The notes under the pieces: model-generated
Databases searched by the model: none
What the model was told of the DNA's origin: nothing
The model's input: only the letters and a program-made list of their open reading frames with translations
Source of the DNA: Shewanella fidelis ATCC BAA-318
GTDB taxonomy: Bacteria > Pseudomonadota > Gammaproteobacteria > Enterobacterales > Shewanellaceae
Length of the DNA: 64,000 bases
Reading direction: 5' to 3'
Assembly: GCF_000518605.1 (NCBI RefSeq)
Contig: NZ_KI912461.1
Coordinates: forward strand, 1-64,000
Shown: piece by piece, positions 54,425-62,440 of the stretch
Layout: every line of letters starts with the position of its first letter
How positions within the stretch are numbered: the first letter of the stretch is position 1
Made by a program: the position numbers and the translations under genes

Positions 54425-55909
54425 TTACTGGTAGCTGGCTGTACTCAATTGATGCCAACGGGTTTCTAATTCTTGTGCTTTTATCGGTTTAGAAAAAATA
54501 TCTCCCTGAATTTTATCAACACCCATTGTCGACAACACTTGCATGACATCATAGGTTTCTACACCTTCAACCGTCACCTTAAAGCCTAACCCTTTAGCCA
54601 ATCGGATACTGGTCTCCATGATGTGATGCGCTCTGCTATCTATAGTCAAACCATCTAAAAATGCCTTATCAATTTTTACTTCATCTACTGGCAAGTATTT
54701 CAAATAAGCCAATGAAGAATGACCGGTACCAAAATCATCAATAGCCACATCAACTCCTAACCCTCTAAGTTCGTTAATCGTTGCTACTGCGCCGTCTAAA
54801 TCTTGCATTAACTTACTTTCTGTAATTTCAATAGACAATGAGTCGGCTGTAAGTTCGTACTGTTCTAACCTTGCTTTGATCCCGGTAATAAGCCCTGCGT
54901 TACGTAAATCTTGGCTCGATAAATTAACCGCAACTTGAAGCCTTATGTCCATCTTTTGCCAAAGTGATTGCTGCGCAAATACTTCATCTAGCGCCCATTG
55001 ACTTACAATATCTATCATGCCGGAGTACTCGGCTAATGGAATAAACTCTGCGGGAGAAATAGAGCCTAATTGAGGGTGTTGCCAACGCATTAACGCTTCA
55101 ACCTGTTGACAATTACCTTGTGGCAAACTCTGCTTAGGCTGGTACACCATGTATAGCTCACCATCACGGAGTGCTTTTGCTAAGCTATTGATAATAGAAA
55201 CTTCACGCAGCTGCACAACATCATCACCCAGTACATACTCAGCCAAGGCAATATCATGGGTCTTGGCTTTTTTAAGAGCTAAATCAAGTCGACGTAGCAT
55301 GGTACTAATGTCACTATGAAAAGGCTCTAGCGCTAAGTGGCCCATTTGCACCCGGGTGGTGATTATGCTGCCGAAAATATCATAAGGTAATTGTAACTTG
55401 TCTATTAACTGCTGTAGCTGTGATGCGAGCATCGGACTTTCAAAATAAATAAGGAACTCATCTTCATTCATTCTGGCTATTAACGAGCCATCAGGCGACA
55501 AGCTTTTTACTCTTGCAGCCATCTGCTTCAATAACTCATCACCAAAATTAAAGCCGAATAAGTCGTTAACATAGCGAAAGCGATAGATATCGAGTAACAC
55601 TAGGCTGCCCTTATCTAAGGGCATAAGTTGTGCCAGTTTACGCTTCATACTCAAGCGGTTATCTAACTCAGTTAACTTATCTTGCTCCACTTGACGACCT
55701 TTAATTATCAGCTCTGCAACTTGCTGCTTAATAAAGGCAAACTTAACTAATATATTGACACCAGTAAGACTGCTTTGCTCTCCATCTTTGGCTAAAGAGT
55801 TGCAGAGGTTATCAAGTTCGTTTGACAGTTTTTTATGGCGCAACAATACAACTATTAACAAGATAATAAGTAATAAACAGCTTATAAAGACGAGCCAAAA
55901 ACTATCCAA
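54425..55909 (-). CDS. EAL phosphodiesterase with degenerate GGDEF domain
   Basis: 494 residues. One N-terminal membrane segment (about 4-23) is followed by a short cytoplasmic helix. The GGDEF domain (about 80-235) has RMNEDEF where RxGGDEF is needed, so it should not synthesise c-di-GMP but may bind GTP. The EAL domain (about 245-490) keeps EALMRWQHP, the NLSSQDL metal-site region, EITESKL, DDFGTGHSSLAYLK and EGVET, so phosphodiesterase activity is expected. The start is TTG (55909), the only sensible one, with AGGGA upstream. Confidence 0.88.
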   Translation of the reverse strand: MDSFWLVFISCLLLIILLIVVLLRHKKLSNELDNLCNSLAKDGEQSSLTGVNILVKFAFIKQQVAELIIKGRQVEQDKLTELDNRLSMKRKLAQLMPLDKGSLVLLDIYRFRYVNDLFGFNFGDELLKQMAARVKSLSPDGSLIARMNEDEFLIYFESPMLASQLQQLIDKLQLPYDIFGSIITTRVQMGHLALEPFHSDISTMLRRLDLALKKAKTHDIALAEYVLGDDVVQLREVSIINSLAKALRDGELYMVYQPKQSLPQGNCQQVEALMRWQHPQLGSISPAEFIPLAEYSGMIDIVSQWALDEVFAQQSLWQKMDIRLQVAVNLSSQDLRNAGLITGIKARLEQYELTADSLSIEITESKLMQDLDGAVATINELRGLGVDVAIDDFGTGHSSLAYLKYLPVDEVKIDKAFLDGLTIDSRAHHIMETSIRLAKGLGFKVTVEGVETYDVMQVLSTMGVDKIQGDIFSKPIKAQELETRWHQLSTASYQ

Positions 55910-55949
55910 AGAGTGGTTTATCCCTAAGTAAATTTAAAAATTACACTGC

Positions 55950-55975
55950 TAAAAAGCGCAGCTTAAAACTGCGCT
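55950..55975 (-). terminator. Intrinsic terminator of the HDOD gene
   Basis: AGCGCAG (55955-55961) pairs with CTGCGCT (55969-55975); on the minus strand the exit is TTTTT. Confidence 0.65.
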
Positions 55976-56019
55976 ACTTAGTAATATAACCGAGATTAAA
56001 CCTTTGTCGAGAAAATAAA

Positions 56020-56862
56020 CTACAGATAACTTTCTTTAATTGATTGATAAGCTTCAATAAACTCTTCGCTATTAAGCTGCTCATTACTAACAGGTAGCCC
56101 ACGCTCTATAAAACCTTGCATCCGCTGGTCAAAATCAGCGCCAGCTCGTAACTTGCCAGTGTAAAATGCAGCCGCACGGATAAAATCTAAATAACTCACA
56201 TCTGTTGATGTGTAGGTTAAATCGGCCCAACGCTCCACCACTTCCATCACATCCGGCGAGAATTGCCAACTTTGTAATACCGCTCGCCCTATAGGCCCTT
56301 GAAGCTTCTTAACTAAAGTCCGTAAAAGCGCTATATTGGCACATAAATCAGGCTGCGCTTCCGCTTCAGTAAGCACCGGCAACGCGCCAATATTATGCAC
56401 TAGCCCAGCAAGGGTCATAGTGTCAAAGTCTAGTCGAGTATTGGGGTTTTGCGCTTTATATTGCTGCAACATGGCGCATGCCGCAGCGGTAACATCAATA
56501 GAGGCACTCCATACCTCGTCCATCACTTCCCAAACCATCTGATTAGTTGAGATAAAAAGCTGCTCCATCGCGATTGAAGTCACAATGGATTTAATCTGTA
56601 CTAAGCCAATGCGATTAATCGCTGCGTTGACATTATCAGCAGGGATCCCTCGACTATACAACGCACTATTAGCAATCCGGATAACCCGCGCTGAAATGGC
56701 AGCATCTTGGCCGATAATATTGGCAACATCTTTCAAACTTGCATCTTTATCTGCTACGACTTCTTGCACACGCATCGCCACTTCCGGCAAGGTTGGTAAA
56801 ACTAAAGCATCTGATTTCAACTTCTTTAACAACCCGACCAATACTTGATGCTCTGTAGACAT
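56020..56862 (-). CDS. HDOD domain protein
   Basis: 280 residues. The HDOD domain (about 15-215) begins LKSDALVLPTLPEVAMRVQEVVADKDASLKDVANIIGQDAAISARVIRIANSALYS and contains the conserved VHNIGALPVL. HDOD proteins resemble HD phosphohydrolases but usually lack metal ligands and act in signalling, often near c-di-GMP genes, as here. No output domain follows. AAAGGAG precedes the start. Transcribed with its own terminator upstream of the EAL gene. Confidence 0.85.
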   Translation of the reverse strand: MSTEHQVLVGLLKKLKSDALVLPTLPEVAMRVQEVVADKDASLKDVANIIGQDAAISARVIRIANSALYSRGIPADNVNAAINRIGLVQIKSIVTSIAMEQLFISTNQMVWEVMDEVWSASIDVTAAACAMLQQYKAQNPNTRLDFDTMTLAGLVHNIGALPVLTEAEAQPDLCANIALLRTLVKKLQGPIGRAVLQSWQFSPDVMEVVERWADLTYTSTDVSYLDFIRAAAFYTGKLRAGADFDQRMQGFIERGLPVSNEQLNSEEFIEAYQSIKESYL

Positions 56863-57144
56863 CTTTACTCCTTTAATTGCGTATTAAACTGCAGCAGCTC
56901 ATGTCGAGCATTTGCTCGATTTAGCTGCATGCAAAATAACATTAATGGATCAATACTTAAACAGGAGGCAATAAAGTCTAAAAAGCGCCTAAAAAGTGTT
57001 ATCTGGATCACAATATCTTATAATAAACGATTCTGGTCGCCCCAAAGACACTTATTATATGCGGCTGACTTTCTTGCAAGAGCAAGCACATTTTGTAATG
57101 TGTAACCCATTGTCGAATCCTTATCCGTTAACAGAGAAGCTATT

Positions 57145-58521
57145 ATGTTTAAACCTGAGCTATTGTCCCCTGCTGGTACATTAAAGAATATGCGTTACGC
57201 CTTTGCCTATGGCGCTGATGCTGTTTATGCCGGCCAGCCAAGATATAGTCTTCGCGTACGTAATAACGACTTCAAAATGGAAAACCTAGCTGCTGGTATA
57301 AAGGAAGCCCATAGCCTTAATAAAAAGCTATATGTGGTTAGCAACATTGCACCACATAACGCTAAGTTAAAGACTTACATCAAAGATATGGAGCCTGTGG
57401 TTGCAATGCAGCCAGATGCATTAATCATGTCAGATCCAGGTCTAATCATGATGGTACGTGAAGCCTTTCCTGATCAAGTAGTTCACTTATCAGTTCAAGC
57501 CAATGCGATTAACTGGGCATCTGTAAAGTTTTGGGAATCACAAGGCATTAAACGTGTCATCTTATCCCGTGAGTTATCACTGGATGAAATTGAAGAGATC
57601 CGCCAACGCTGTCCAGATATCGAACTTGAAGTGTTTGTACATGGCGCATTATGTATGGCGTACTCAGGTCGTTGTTTATTGTCTGGCTACATTAATAAGC
57701 GCGATCCTAACCAAGGTACCTGCACCAACGCTTGCCGTTGGAAATATGACGTACATGAAGCCCAGCAAACAGAGTCTGGCGATGTGGTTGCAGTTAACCC
57801 AGAAGTGCAGATTGAAACACCAACATTAGGCGCAGGTCAGCCATCAGATCAAATCGTACTGTTGCAAGAAGCTGGCCGCCCTGGTGAGTATATGCCAGCG
57901 TTTGAAGATGAGCATGGCACATATATCATGAACTCAAAAGATCTTCGTGCTATCCAGCACGTAGAACGCTTGACTAAGATGGGTGTTGATTCACTGAAAA
58001 TTGAAGGCCGTACTAAGTCTTTCTATTACGTTGCCCGCACAGCGCAACTTTATCGTCAAGCGATTGAAGATGCTGTTGCAGGTAAAGATTTTGATCGCAC
58101 GCTAATGCACAACCTTGAAGGTTTAGCTCACCGCGGTTACACCGAAGGTTTCTTACGTCGTCACGTACATGACGAATACCAGAATTATGATTATGGCTAT
58201 TCAGTTAGCGATACTCAGCAGTTTGTTGGTGAGTTCACAGGTAAACGCAATGACGCCGGCCTTGCTGAAGTTGAAGTGAAAAACAAGTTCCTACTGGGTG
58301 ACAGTGTTGAGGTGATGACACCGCAAGGTAACTTAACCATCAAACTCGAGACTATCATTAACCGTAAAGGTGAAAGTATCGAAGCTGGTCTAGGTTCTGG
58401 ACACTTTGTGTTCTTAGATGTGCCTGCTGGTGTTGAGCTAGATAAAGCAGTATTACTGCGTAACTTGCCGCAAGGACAAGATACTCGTAACCCGCATCAG
58501 GCAACTGATACTCCAGCATAG
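57145..58521 (+). CDS. trhP: tRNA U34 5-hydroxylation protein TrhP (YegQ, U32 family)
   Basis: 458 residues of the U32 family. PELLSPAGTLKNMRYAFAYGADAVYAG opens the TIM-barrel-like domain. FVHGALCMAYSGRCLLSG and GTCTNACRW provide the cysteines of a probable Fe-S cluster, and a C-terminal beta domain (about 370-450) is present. E. coli TrhP takes part in making 5-hydroxyuridine at position 34 of tRNAs, together with prephenate metabolism. Despite the family name, peptidase activity is not established. GAGAAG precedes the start. A YfhL ferredoxin follows after 87 bp, with a small hairpin (58549-58567) between. Confidence 0.9.
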   Translation: MFKPELLSPAGTLKNMRYAFAYGADAVYAGQPRYSLRVRNNDFKMENLAAGIKEAHSLNKKLYVVSNIAPHNAKLKTYIKDMEPVVAMQPDALIMSDPGLIMMVREAFPDQVVHLSVQANAINWASVKFWESQGIKRVILSRELSLDEIEEIRQRCPDIELEVFVHGALCMAYSGRCLLSGYINKRDPNQGTCTNACRWKYDVHEAQQTESGDVVAVNPEVQIETPTLGAGQPSDQIVLLQEAGRPGEYMPAFEDEHGTYIMNSKDLRAIQHVERLTKMGVDSLKIEGRTKSFYYVARTAQLYRQAIEDAVAGKDFDRTLMHNLEGLAHRGYTEGFLRRHVHDEYQNYDYGYSVSDTQQFVGEFTGKRNDAGLAEVEVKNKFLLGDSVEVMTPQGNLTIKLETIINRKGESIEAGLGSGHFVFLDVPAGVELDKAVLLRNLPQGQDTRNPHQATDTPA

Positions 58522-58608
58522 TATCGACTGACTATACTGAGTTTAGATAGGCTCGTTTATCGAGCCTTTCATCGATAGACCTTTATTCCCGAGATTAAGA
58601 TAAACACA

Positions 58609-58866
58609 ATGGCATTATTAATCGACGACAGCTGTATCAACTGCGACATGTGTGAGCCCGAGTGCCCTAATCAGGCCATTACTATGGGTGAAGAGATCTA
58701 TGAGATCGATCCTATTTTGTGCACTGAGTGTGTTGGCCATTATGCAAAACCAACCTGTATCTCGGTCTGCCCTATCGATTGTATTGCTGTTGACCCTGAT
58801 CACCAAGAATCTGACGATGAGTTAATGATTAAGTACCGTATTCTCACAGGTAAACCTGTTGAGTAA
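58609..58866 (+). CDS. yfhL: YfhL-type 2[4Fe-4S] ferredoxin
   Basis: 85 residues. CINCDMCEPECPN and CTECVGHYAKPTCISVCPIDC bind two 4Fe-4S clusters; the eight-residue insertion between the second and third cysteines of the second motif is typical of YfhL/allochromatium-type ferredoxins. It is an electron carrier. Its position right after trhP suggests it supplies electrons to TrhP, which is an inference from context. Confidence 0.9.
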   Translation: MALLIDDSCINCDMCEPECPNQAITMGEEIYEIDPILCTECVGHYAKPTCISVCPIDCIAVDPDHQESDDELMIKYRILTGKPVE

Positions 58867-58889
58867 GCAGGTCTAAGCCTAACTATATA

Positions 58890-58916
58890 ATGGAGCCTAA
58901 ATGGCTCCATTTTTAT
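58890..58916 (+). terminator. Intrinsic terminator of yfhL
   Basis: ATGGAGCC (58890-58897) pairs with GGCTCCAT (58903-58910) followed by TTTTTATTT. Confidence 0.8.
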
Positions 58917-58957
58917 TTAACGCCTAAACTGGGCTGATAACGATAATGACCTGTTAT
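58913..58957 (-). pseudogene. Orphaned C-terminus of the DUF1287 gene
   Basis: Read on the minus strand, this gives ITGHYRYQPSLGVK and then TAA. TGHYR is the typical C-terminal motif of DUF1287 proteins, and the intact gene upstream stops exactly where this tail should begin. The 265-bp repeat in between is the apparent cause. The two halves are one base out of register when simply joined, so the original junction cannot be reconstructed exactly. Confidence 0.75.
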
Positions 58958-59219
58958 ACCAATCAGTATAAACATTTAGTCACTCAGCGAGAGTTTAGCG
59001 GTTTTGAGGCAAGGCAACGAGTGAAGGGCATAGTTGTTCTACGATCAAGCTCGTTAACACTGCATCAGAATCGCTAAAACTCGCCATTCTGGAGCGTTTT
59101 TGGCTGCCTACTTCTGCGTTGATTAGCTTTATAAGGGAATCACCATTATTGCAGCTATTCGCCTTGAATTAGTTTGCCAAAAACCGCTCTGAGTTGATCA
59201 AATTCTTGTACTGATTGGT
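58956..59219 (+). repeat. ATACCAAT-ended hairpin repeat interrupting the DUF1287 gene
   Basis: About 265 bp bounded by inverted ends (ATACCAATCAGTATAA and TTGTACTGATTGGTAT). Inside are two long imperfect hairpins: GAGTTTAGCG with CGCTAAAACTC, and GGAGCGTTTTTGG with CCAAAAACCGCTC. It is non-coding, has no transposase gene, and matches the copy at 43830-44157 in opposite orientation. This is the structure of a miniature inverted-repeat element moved by a transposase elsewhere. A TAA or TA target duplication is possible but unresolved. Confidence 0.85.
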
Positions 59220-59220
59220 A

Positions 59221-59787
59221 TTATGAATACTCAAACAACACATCTTCAAGCTGCGGTCCAGCTCCTATGTTGTGTACAACTAATGGCCGCTGTGTATCAT
59301 CCGCTTGTTGCGCGACTAAAATGCCAATATGCGGCAAATTTCCTGGAAGCATCCAAGTGACAATATCACCAGCTTGATAGTCACTAACATCATGACTCAC
59401 AGTTAATACTTGTCCATTACGAGCAAAGAATGCTTGTAAATTGGGTACTCTACGATGATCGATATTCTTATCTGGTCGCGTCAGTCCCCATATTCTTTTG
59501 GAAGGATATTGAGCAAAATTACCCTGCATATCTTCATGCACTAACACCTGTAAATCGATTCCTAATTGACGGTAACTTCGAATAATGACATCGGTACAAA
59601 CACCAATGTTAGCTGGCACATCACCATTAGGATAATCGAGTTGAAAATAACTGCCATCATAACGAATCTGATGTTCGGTTCTAGCCATTGCTGCCTGTAC
59701 AAGCTGCGAATTAAATGTATCAGGCTCTGCTTGAACAGGATTAATCACTGCCACAAGTAGTAATAACTGTAAGCCTAGTCGTTCCAT
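59221..59787 (-). CDS. Secreted DUF1287 protein, C-terminus cut by a repeat
   Basis: 188 residues with a signal peptide (to about residue 20, PVQA). DUF1287 features: GVCTDVIIRSYRQLGIDLQ with the conserved Cys, RRVPNLQAFFARNG, DYQAGDIVTWMLPGNLPHIGILV and VVHNIGAGPQLEDVLFEY. The Cys and following His suggest a papain/NlpC-like fold, but the function is unknown. Family members continue past LFxY with an ITGHYR tail; here TCA-TAA ends the frame at the repeat edge and the tail lies at 58913-58957. The protein is short by about 14 residues, so activity may be lost or altered. Confidence 0.8.
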   Translation of the reverse strand: MERLGLQLLLLVAVINPVQAEPDTFNSQLVQAAMARTEHQIRYDGSYFQLDYPNGDVPANIGVCTDVIIRSYRQLGIDLQVLVHEDMQGNFAQYPSKRIWGLTRPDKNIDHRRVPNLQAFFARNGQVLTVSHDVSDYQAGDIVTWMLPGNLPHIGILVAQQADDTQRPLVVHNIGAGPQLEDVLFEYS

Positions 59788-60052
59788 GATAAGTCCTTAA
59801 CGGTTAATCTTCTTGCTAAATAAAGTTAAATAACTTTATAAATCATAACATTACTATACATAGCTTATCTTAGTATAAACAAGCATGCAGTTATACAAAG
59901 CTTTGCTTATGCTATATGGTAAAAACAAGCTCCTTGCCATCCGCAGCCTACTGGTGACTTCCCTTGCTTGAGAGAGTAAAATCTCATTGCCCGCATACTC
60001 ACTAAGTTCGCTCCAAAATAGCGCTTATCAACACAGCTAACAAAGATACCCA
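59788..60052. other. Divergent intergenic region, no gene seen
   Basis: 265 AT-rich bases between the DUF1287 gene and the pseudouridine synthase gene. AAGCAT and ATGCTAT repeats occur around 59882-59915. Nothing recognisable beyond this. Confidence 0.35.
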
Positions 60053-61750
60053 ATGCCCATGTATTCAGCTCAACACTGTTTTACCTCTTTCAAATCAGCT
60101 ATCGATCAATACCAGCTGCCTGAGCGCTTTACCTTTCCTTTTTACTACGAGCCTCATCCTTTATGCTTAATTGCGGCAAAAGAACTACAGCAGTACCTAA
60201 GTACACAAACCGATTGGCAGCACAACTTTGGTTTAGCCGAAGACTCAGGGCCTGTAATTGGTAAAATGTTTGGTGTCTTGTTAGTACGCAACCAAAACGG
60301 CGAACTGGGCTACTTATCAGCATTTTCGGGCAAGCTCGCCGAGCAAAACTTACTTAACGGATTTGTACCGCCAGTGTTCGATATGTTGGCACAAGAGAGC
60401 TTTTTCCATGTTGGCATGCAAACGCTTAATCAGTTAAGCGCAAAGCTACAAACAGCGCAGTCCAATCCGGATATTGAACGCTTAACAGCCAAGCTTGCAA
60501 CATTACGTCAGCAGCAAGATACAGCGCTAGATGCAATGCGAGCAGAAATCATCGAAAACCGCAAAATCCGCAAGCAGCGCCGAGCACACGCACAGCAACT
60601 CAGTACTAACGAGATAGATGAGCTCAATATAATGCTTGGCAAAGAAAGCGTTGCTGAAAAATTCCGCTTAAATAGTCTTAAGCTTGAATGGCAACAACAA
60701 TGCGACGTAGTTAAGGACCAGCTTGATAGTTTACTTGCTGAAATAGCTGCAATTAAAGCTGAGCGAGCTCAGCAATCTAACAGTCTACAACAGCAATTAT
60801 TTGCCCAGTACCAATTTTTAAACCAAGCTGGCGAACTTAAAGATCTAAATGAAATCTTTAAAGATAGCCCAACCCAGCAGCCACCAGCGGGCGCGGGTGA
60901 ATGCGCCGCACCTAAATTGCTACAGTTTGCTTTTAGTCAAGGATTAACGCCCCTTGCGATGGCTGAGTTTTGGTGGGGCGCTTCGCCCAAATCAGAGATC
61001 AGGCAACATAAAAACTTTTACGGCTCTTGCCAAGGTAAATGTCAGCCAATTCTAAGCCATATGCTCAAAGGCATAGAGATGGACGCCAACCCGCTGCTAA
61101 CTAACCCTGCTGCCGGTAAGTCATTGGAAATCATCTATCAAGATGAGGTGATGGCGATTGTCAATAAGCCTGCAGAATTCTTATCTGTTCCCGGTAAAAA
61201 TGTCACAGACTCAGTTTATGCTCGTATGAAGGCGATGTTTCCACAGGCGACAGGTCCATTAATTGTCCATCGACTCGATATGTCGACTTCTGGATTAATG
61301 GTTATTGCGCTAACAAGCGAAGCTAACAAGTCCCTAGCTAAGCAATTTATCGCACGCACTGTTGAAAAACGCTATGTGGCGCAAGTGGCTGGAGTGGTAA
61401 AACAACAAAGCGGTGAGATCAAGCTACCGCTGCGTGGTGATATTGATGACAGACCAAGGCAACTTGTGTGTTTTGAGCACGGCAAACACGCCCATACCTA
61501 TTGGCAGGTAAAACAGCGCAGCGAAAGTACCACGCTGTTATATCTTTACCCACATACAGGACGTACTCATCAACTTAGAGTCCATTGTGCACATCAAGAT
61601 GGTCTGGCGTTACCAATTATTGGTGATGATTTATATGGACAAAAATCCAATCGCTTACATTTGCATGCCCAGCAATTAGTGTTAAATCATCCGCTAACCA
61701 ATGAACGTTTGAGCTTTGAGGTGGATGTCGACTTTAGTCAAGAAGCTTAA
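60053..61750 (+). CDS. RluA-family pseudouridine synthase with long N-terminal extension
   Basis: 565 residues, over twice the length of RluA. The C-terminal 215 residues are the synthase: IIYQDEVMAIVNKPAEFLSVPG, the catalytic HRLDMSTSGL with Asp409, RTVEKRYVAQVAG and PHTGRTHQLRVH. The first 350 residues comprise a globular part, a coiled coil (about 140-270) and a conserved segment GECAAPKLLQFAFSQGLTPLAMAEFWWG with a CQGKC motif, perhaps a metal site. This composite subfamily exists in marine gammaproteobacteria but I know no assigned RNA target. The ribosome site is weak; a strong hairpin (61756-61783) follows. Confidence 0.85.
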   Translation: MPMYSAQHCFTSFKSAIDQYQLPERFTFPFYYEPHPLCLIAAKELQQYLSTQTDWQHNFGLAEDSGPVIGKMFGVLLVRNQNGELGYLSAFSGKLAEQNLLNGFVPPVFDMLAQESFFHVGMQTLNQLSAKLQTAQSNPDIERLTAKLATLRQQQDTALDAMRAEIIENRKIRKQRRAHAQQLSTNEIDELNIMLGKESVAEKFRLNSLKLEWQQQCDVVKDQLDSLLAEIAAIKAERAQQSNSLQQQLFAQYQFLNQAGELKDLNEIFKDSPTQQPPAGAGECAAPKLLQFAFSQGLTPLAMAEFWWGASPKSEIRQHKNFYGSCQGKCQPILSHMLKGIEMDANPLLTNPAAGKSLEIIYQDEVMAIVNKPAEFLSVPGKNVTDSVYARMKAMFPQATGPLIVHRLDMSTSGLMVIALTSEANKSLAKQFIARTVEKRYVAQVAGVVKQQSGEIKLPLRGDIDDRPRQLVCFEHGKHAHTYWQVKQRSESTTLLYLYPHTGRTHQLRVHCAHQDGLALPIIGDDLYGQKSNRLHLHAQQLVLNHPLTNERLSFEVDVDFSQEA

Positions 61751-61755
61751 ACAAG

Positions 61756-61783
61756 GATGCACCGTGGAATAACACGGTGCATC
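61756..61783. terminator. Strong hairpin between convergent genes
   Basis: GATGCACCGTG pairs with CACGGTGCATC around six bases, between the pseudouridine synthase and ubiT stop codons. Only short T runs follow. Confidence 0.5.
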
Positions 61784-61795
61784 AAATATTTGCCC

Positions 61796-62308
61796 TTATG
61801 CAAATTTAGGTTCTGCCTTAGCTTGTAAGGTTTGTAATGCTAAGGCAGACTTTTCTACCGCAATTTTAAGCCCTGCCGGCATGGCATCAAATTCAACACT
61901 CAACAGTAGATTTTTCACTTCAAGACCGAGTTCAGTGTCTCCCTCAATGCACAGCTTACGCTGGAAAAACAGACTATCTGGATCTTCTTTTGCTGCTGCT
62001 ATCAATAACAAATCTTTTGACTGAGCGGTAAAGGTGACTTCAGAGGCTTCTAATGGCCTGATTTGCCATACACGGTCATAGGTCACTTCAAATGTTAAGC
62101 CTAAATCTTCAATATTAATTGCCACCCAACGTCCGTCAAAAAACTCAAGCTCATCATCTGCTGCTTGCTCAGCCAATAGCAAAGAAAGAATACGCTTTAA
62201 CAATTGTGCTTTTAACTCAAAAGGCACAATGGCTAAAGGACGAGCAATGGCTTTCGGCCCAATTTCGAGTATTTGTTGAGCTAATTTGTTAACAGAAAAA
62301 CCTTGCAT
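61796..62308 (-). CDS. ubiT: SCP2-domain lipid-binding protein UbiT (YhbT)
   Basis: 170 residues forming an SCP2/sterol-carrier-like domain, a fold that binds hydrophobic molecules; the Ubi accessory proteins UbiJ and UbiT share it. PFELKAQLLKRILSLLLAEQ and GDTELGLEVKNLLLSVEF are typical. In E. coli UbiT is needed with UbiU and UbiV to make ubiquinone without oxygen, where it probably holds the lipid intermediates. It is divergent from ubiUV across 132 bp, the conserved arrangement. The start has a weak ribosome site. Confidence 0.88.
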   Translation of the reverse strand: MQGFSVNKLAQQILEIGPKAIARPLAIVPFELKAQLLKRILSLLLAEQAADDELEFFDGRWVAINIEDLGLTFEVTYDRVWQIRPLEASEVTFTAQSKDLLLIAAAKEDPDSLFFQRKLCIEGDTELGLEVKNLLLSVEFDAMPAGLKIAVEKSALALQTLQAKAEPKFA

Positions 62309-62440
62309 GTGAAAATGTATCCAAAATGTGGCAAAGAAAGGAATTTTACCTAGCTTTTATGATCACAAACCTGTTTTACATCAAAAATATGATCTTCATT
62401 CCCTTTTAAACTCCTGTTTCAATATTTTTGGAGCATCCAT

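Noticed and set aside
56845..57184. Two short open frames between the HDOD and trhP genes
   Set aside because: Overlapping frames with unlikely composition and no proper ribosome sites; region read as promoter DNA.
58956..59219. Repeat considered as a small transposon or a protein gene
   Set aside because: No open frame of useful size and no transposase motif; only hairpins and inverted ends.
62309..62440. FNR/EtrA box between ubiT and ubiU
   Set aside because: Anaerobic control would fit, but only one good half-site (TTGAT) is visible, so it is not listed as a feature.
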